The notes beneath the pieces were generated by a model, which worked only from the letters and a program-made list of their open reading frames with translations, had not been told where the DNA came from and did no database searches. Positions 60,885 through 64,000 of a stretch of DNA of 64,000 bases are shown here, in pieces. Positions within the stretch are counted from its first letter, which is position 1. Each line of letters starts with the position of its first letter. The stretch comes from Mariprofundus sp. UBA1536 (GTDB taxonomy: Bacteria; Pseudomonadota; Zetaproteobacteria; Mariprofundales; Mariprofundaceae), in the NCBI GenBank assembly GCA_002323245.1, contig DCPU01000015.1, forward strand, positions 124,001-188,000, in the 5' to 3' direction. The position numbers and the translations under genes are program-made.

Positions 60885-60931
60885 AAATGGGGGGATTACC
60901 GTAGAATGTTTGAGATAGGAGATAAGTCTAA

Positions 60932-62344
60932 ATGAATCAAAATCTGAAAGGTGGTATCATGATGCAAAATCATTATATGATATCAATTCTGCAGAGATTA
61001 ATCGATGTTATAATCGTTTACGCTTTGCTCTCACTTCTATGCGAATTATACGAGATTCCTTTCAATAAAGCATATTTTGTTCTTGCGCTTTTAGGGGCGA
61101 TATTTACATGGGGAGCCATGAGCGCAGTAGGTGCTTACCGGGCTTGGCGAGGTTCGGCAATTTGGCATCAGCTCATAGTGATTTATTATGGCTGGATAAT
61201 TGTTGTCGTATTGCTTTTATTTTTGGGCTGGGGCACTAAAAACATTGAGGGATATTCGCGTTTGGTCATTGCCAGTTGGTTAATACTTACCCCAATACTT
61301 TTATCGATAGCTCATGTCGCGCAAAGACTTATTTTGCGATGGCTGAGGAAGAAGGGGCGCAATTCGCGTCGTGCTGTCATTGTAGGTGCTGGTGATTTGG
61401 GGATAAAGCTGGCACATCGCATACAAGAAGCAGATTGGATGGGTTTAACGCTGGTTGGCTTTTTTGATGATGATCTGGAAAAAGAAAATACAAATGTTCT
61501 CAATGTGCCTGTTTTGGGCAAAACCAAAGATGTGTACACTTTTGTTCGCGCTGAAGGCATTGAACATGTGTATTTGGCGCTGCCCATGCGTTCGGAAGAA
61601 ATGATGAAGCAAGTTTTTGATCAATTGCAAGATACTACTGCCTCGATGTTTTTAGTTCCCGATTTGTTCATATTTGAGCTGCTGGGCGCAAGGGAGCTGG
61701 ATGTGGCGGGGTTGCCAGCATTTGCTTTGTGCGAGACACCGTTAACAGGCCCATATGGTATGATTAAGCGAATTGAGGATATTGTTATCGCGAGCTTAAT
61801 CTTGTTGATGATTTGGCCGCTTTTGGTTGGCATTGCGGTGGCTATAAAATTGACATCTAAAGGTTCGATTCTTTTCAAGCAAAGGCGTTATGGTCTGCAT
61901 GGTGAAAAAATTAATGTATACAAGTTCAGGTCGATGACTGTTTGTGAAAATGATGAAACGGTCATCCGCCAGGCAAGTGTTGGCGATGCTCGTGTAACCA
62001 GACTTGGGGCCTTTTTACGAAGAACATCGTTGGACGAGTTGCCTCAATTTATTAATGTACTGCAAGGTCGCATGAGTGTGGTTGGCCCAAGGCCACATGC
62101 GGTGGCGCATAATGAGCAGTATCGTAAGCTGATCAAGGGCTATATGTGGCGACACAAAGTGAAGCCCGGAATCACCGGATGGGCACAAATAAATGGCTGG
62201 CGCGGCGAAACTGATACTTTAGATAAGATGGAAAAACGCGTAGAATTCGATATTGATTATATTCAGCGTTGGTCTGTATGGTTGGATCTGAAAATTGTAT
62301 TCCTTACAATTTTTAAAGGCTTTATCAATAAAAATGCATTCTAG
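60932..62344 (+). CDS. Undecaprenyl-phosphate glucose-type phosphotransferase (WcaJ-like)
   Basis: A 470-residue polyisoprenyl-phosphate hexose-1-phosphate transferase that starts the lipid-linked repeat unit. Four N-terminal helices (~15-120), a CoA-binding-like Rossmann domain (~145-270, VIVGAGDLGIKLAHRIQE) and another helix (~285-310) precede the catalytic domain. This has KQRRYGLHGEKINVYKFRSM, RRTSLDELPQFINVLQG, MSVVGPRPH and KPGITGWAQINGWRGETD. The 470-residue, five-helix layout is that of WcaJ/ExoY-type enzymes. AGGAG precedes the ATG. galU follows after 12 bases. Confidence 0.95.
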   Translation: MNQNLKGGIMMQNHYMISILQRLIDVIIVYALLSLLCELYEIPFNKAYFVLALLGAIFTWGAMSAVGAYRAWRGSAIWHQLIVIYYGWIIVVVLLLFLGWGTKNIEGYSRLVIASWLILTPILLSIAHVAQRLILRWLRKKGRNSRRAVIVGAGDLGIKLAHRIQEADWMGLTLVGFFDDDLEKENTNVLNVPVLGKTKDVYTFVRAEGIEHVYLALPMRSEEMMKQVFDQLQDTTASMFLVPDLFIFELLGARELDVAGLPAFALCETPLTGPYGMIKRIEDIVIASLILLMIWPLLVGIAVAIKLTSKGSILFKQRRYGLHGEKINVYKFRSMTVCENDETVIRQASVGDARVTRLGAFLRRTSLDELPQFINVLQGRMSVVGPRPHAVAHNEQYRKLIKGYMWRHKVKPGITGWAQINGWRGETDTLDKMEKRVEFDIDYIQRWSVWLDLKIVFLTIFKGFINKNAF

Positions 62345-62356
62345 GATTTAAGAAAT

Positions 62357-63223
62357 ATGCCGCATTCATTACGAAAGATAGTTTTTCCTGCCGCAGGTAT
62401 GGGCACTCGTTTCTTGCCAGCGACCAAATCAACACCAAAAGAGATGCTTACGGTGGTGGACAGGCCATTGATTCAATATGGCGTAGAGGAAGCACTAAAA
62501 GCTGGTATGGATGACATCATTATGATTACAGGGCGCGGTAAACGAGCTATTGAAGATCACTTTGATATTTCTGCTGAGCTTGAAGCCAATTTACGTGCGA
62601 CGGGTAAGAGCGTCTTGTATGAGGAAGTGTCACGTGTTTCTCGTATGGCTGCTGTAGCTTATGTAAGGCAGAAGGAAGCGAAGGGGCTTGGGCATGCTGT
62701 GTTATGTGCGGAGCCTTGGGTCGGCGATGAGTGCTTTGGCGTGTCGTTGGCTGATGAATTGATGGTTTCTGATGTGCCGGTGATGCAACAGCTTAGGCTT
62801 GTGCATGAGGCCCTGGGTGGATGCTCGGTCGTTGCTTTAGCACGGGTGCCTGAAGCGGATGTTTCTAAATATGGTATTGTGGAAGTGAGCTCAGAAGAGA
62901 ATGGTGTGTATCGTTTAACTGGCATGGTTGAAAAACCAAAGCCTGAAGATGCACCTTCGAATTTGGCTATGATTGGCCGTTATATTTTCACACCATCATT
63001 GTTTGCGTTTTTAAATGATGCCCAACCCAGCGTGGGTGGTGAGATTCAACTGACCGATGCGATGCAAAAGCTGGCAGCAGTGGAACCTATGTATGGGGTG
63101 GTGGTGGATGCGGAGCGCTTTGATGCGGGTAATCCGCTTGGGTTCCTGATTGCTAATCTCACGCTTGGTGTGCGCCATCCCCAGTATGGCGACACCTTAA
63201 GGGAATACCTGAAAAAGCTTTAA
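62357..63223 (+). CDS. galU: UTP-glucose-1-phosphate uridylyltransferase
   Basis: GalU makes UDP-glucose, the likely substrate of the adjacent WcaJ-like enzyme. The 288 residues have VFPAAGMGTRFLPATKSTPKEML (in part), the nucleotide loop, GLGHAVLCAEPWVGDE, MVEKPKPEDAPSNLA and FDAGNPLGFLIAN. Length is slightly under E. coli GalU (302). It is the last gene of the locus and is followed by a weak hairpin. Confidence 0.97.
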   Translation: MPHSLRKIVFPAAGMGTRFLPATKSTPKEMLTVVDRPLIQYGVEEALKAGMDDIIMITGRGKRAIEDHFDISAELEANLRATGKSVLYEEVSRVSRMAAVAYVRQKEAKGLGHAVLCAEPWVGDECFGVSLADELMVSDVPVMQQLRLVHEALGGCSVVALARVPEADVSKYGIVEVSSEENGVYRLTGMVEKPKPEDAPSNLAMIGRYIFTPSLFAFLNDAQPSVGGEIQLTDAMQKLAAVEPMYGVVVDAERFDAGNPLGFLIANLTLGVRHPQYGDTLREYLKKL

Positions 63224-63238
63224 GGGGCTTTTATTTAA
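63213..63238 (+). terminator. Weak terminator after galU
   Basis: AAAAGC (63213-63218) and GCTTTT (63227-63232) form a 6-bp stem overlapping the galU stop, followed by ATTT. Confidence 0.35.
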
Positions 63239-63246
63239 TCTCGCTT

Positions 63247-64000
63247 TTATTCGATTTCTAAATGGCGATGGAATTGGGTTAAATTATCGCAGCCTGATGC
63301 CCTGACCACGACCAAATCTTCCAAACGCACACCACCGATATCGGCATAATATAAACCGGGCTCAATCGTGATGACTTGGCGCTCTTCTAAAATAGCGCCA
63401 TTTTTCGATACGCGCGGGGCTTCGTGGATATCAAGACCCACGCCATGACCAGTACCGTGGAAGAAGCCGCCTTGTTTGCCGTTGACCATGCCAGTTTTGA
63501 ACCCCTGATTGTCGAAATGCTTGGTGATGTTGTTGTGAATCGTTGCGGTGTCGGCACCTGCGCACACCATGTTAAGACCGATATCCTGGCCCTCGTATAC
63601 AGTTTGATACATTTTTCTTAAATCAGCAGATGCTTTGCCTTTGACATAAGTGCGCGTCATATCGCCCCAGTAACCAGAGCTAACCAAACGCGGGAAGATA
63701 TCGATAATGATGGGCTCGTTGGCTTGCAAAGGGCCAGAACCCATATCGTGTGGGTCGGCAGATTGGTTGCCACAGGCAACGATGGTGTGCGACGGCACGG
63801 CACCTTTGGAAATGAGGTAGGTTTCAATCACGGCGCGCACAGCTTCGGAAGTTACAATTTCTCCAGCTTGTTCATGGTTGTTTGGAAATAGAATGTGTTG
63901 TTTGTTATCGATGCTACAAGCTGCAAGAAAGTTTTCAGCTGCGTGCATAGATTCTTTGGTCAAGCGTTCAGCAAGAGTAAGTTGGGCAATTTCAGCTTCT
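63247..64000 (-). CDS. M24-family aminopeptidase (Xaa-Pro type), 5' end outside window
   Basis: The frame stays open to the right edge, so the N-terminal part is missing; about 250 C-terminal residues are visible. It has the pita-bread metalloprotease ligands: Asp in IIDIFPRL, Asp in WGDMTRTYVKG, His in GTGHGVGLDIHE, Glu in TIEPGLYY and Glu in GGVRLEDLVVV. These fit Xaa-Pro aminopeptidase/dipeptidase (PepP/PepQ-like) rather than methionine aminopeptidase, which lacks the longer N-terminal domain. It converges on galU and is not part of the exopolysaccharide locus. Confidence 0.9.
   Translation of the reverse strand, partial: EAEIAQLTLAERLTKESMHAAENFLAACSIDNKQHILFPNNHEQAGEIVTSEAVRAVIETYLISKGAVPSHTIVACGNQSADPHDMGSGPLQANEPIIIDIFPRLVSSGYWGDMTRTYVKGKASADLRKMYQTVYEGQDIGLNMVCAGADTATIHNNITKHFDNQGFKTGMVNGKQGGFFHGTGHGVGLDIHEAPRVSKNGAILEERQVITIEPGLYYADIGGVRLEDLVVVRASGCDNLTQFHRHLEIE

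Noticed and set aside
1..64000. tRNA, rRNA and CRISPR arrays
   Set aside because: Gaps between genes were read for cloverleaf-type ends, rRNA landmarks and regular direct repeats; none were seen.

Overview
The window comes from a Gram-negative, proteobacterium-like genome. It holds an outer-membrane lipoprotein carrier (LolA), a FadL-type porin, TolB, a Wza-like SLBB exporter and a 6S RNA of proteobacterial type. Overall composition is moderate in GC. RNase J, the dihaem cytochrome and the absence of enterobacterial gene orders would fit a deep-branching marine group such as the Zetaproteobacteria, but nothing seen here proves that. No tRNA, rRNA or CRISPR array was found.

Layout. 1-15055 (+) is a dense housekeeping run: nusA (partial), ylxR-L7Ae, infB, rbfA, nrnA, truB, a cyclophilin, pyrE, RNase J, ftsK, lolA, a FadL porin, rarA and crcB. 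15065-22257 holds a double cNMP-binding protein, an orphan secreted protein, a zinc-ribbon protein, ftsEX, hslV, a CPBP protease, a dihaem cytochrome c and pcm. 22406-29304 holds a Ca/Na antiporter, two tandem 6S RNA genes (23521-23947), a SIMPL lipoprotein, a CheY-like regulator, a frameshifted B12-radical SAM gene, trhO and rhlE. 29582-36687 has two orphan envelope proteins, slyX, guaBA and an FKBP lipoprotein. tolB (36733-38010) leads directly into the last block.

38043-63223 (+) is a roughly 25 kb Wzx/Wzy-type exopolysaccharide locus. It encodes export (a 1034-residue multi-SLBB protein and a Wzz-like protein), nucleotide sugar synthesis (manC, rmlACD and rmlB, galU), APS kinase (cysC), flippase, polymerase, two glycosyltransferases, a WcaJ-type initiating transferase, a Tat-exported GH10 glycanase and three sulfotransferase genes, one of them interrupted by an in-frame stop. 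The simplest reading is a sulfated, rhamnose- and mannose-containing exopolysaccharide, with CysC supplying PAPS. metK sits inside the locus.

Inside the rml operon, two nucleotidyltransferase/HEPN toxin-antitoxin modules alternate with three rmlB segments: a 41-codon N-terminal stub, a full gene and a C-terminal fragment. The remains of a third, HepT-type HEPN gene lie between them. The stretch from about 51.3 to 60.0 kb is visibly more AT-rich than the rest, contains the serotype-like genes and ends in an IS3-family remnant, which suggests an exchanged cassette. A convergent M24 peptidase gene runs off the right edge.

The most interesting signals are the sulfation locus, the TA/rmlB mosaic, the tandem 6S RNAs and a cyclophilin with two well-placed translation starts.
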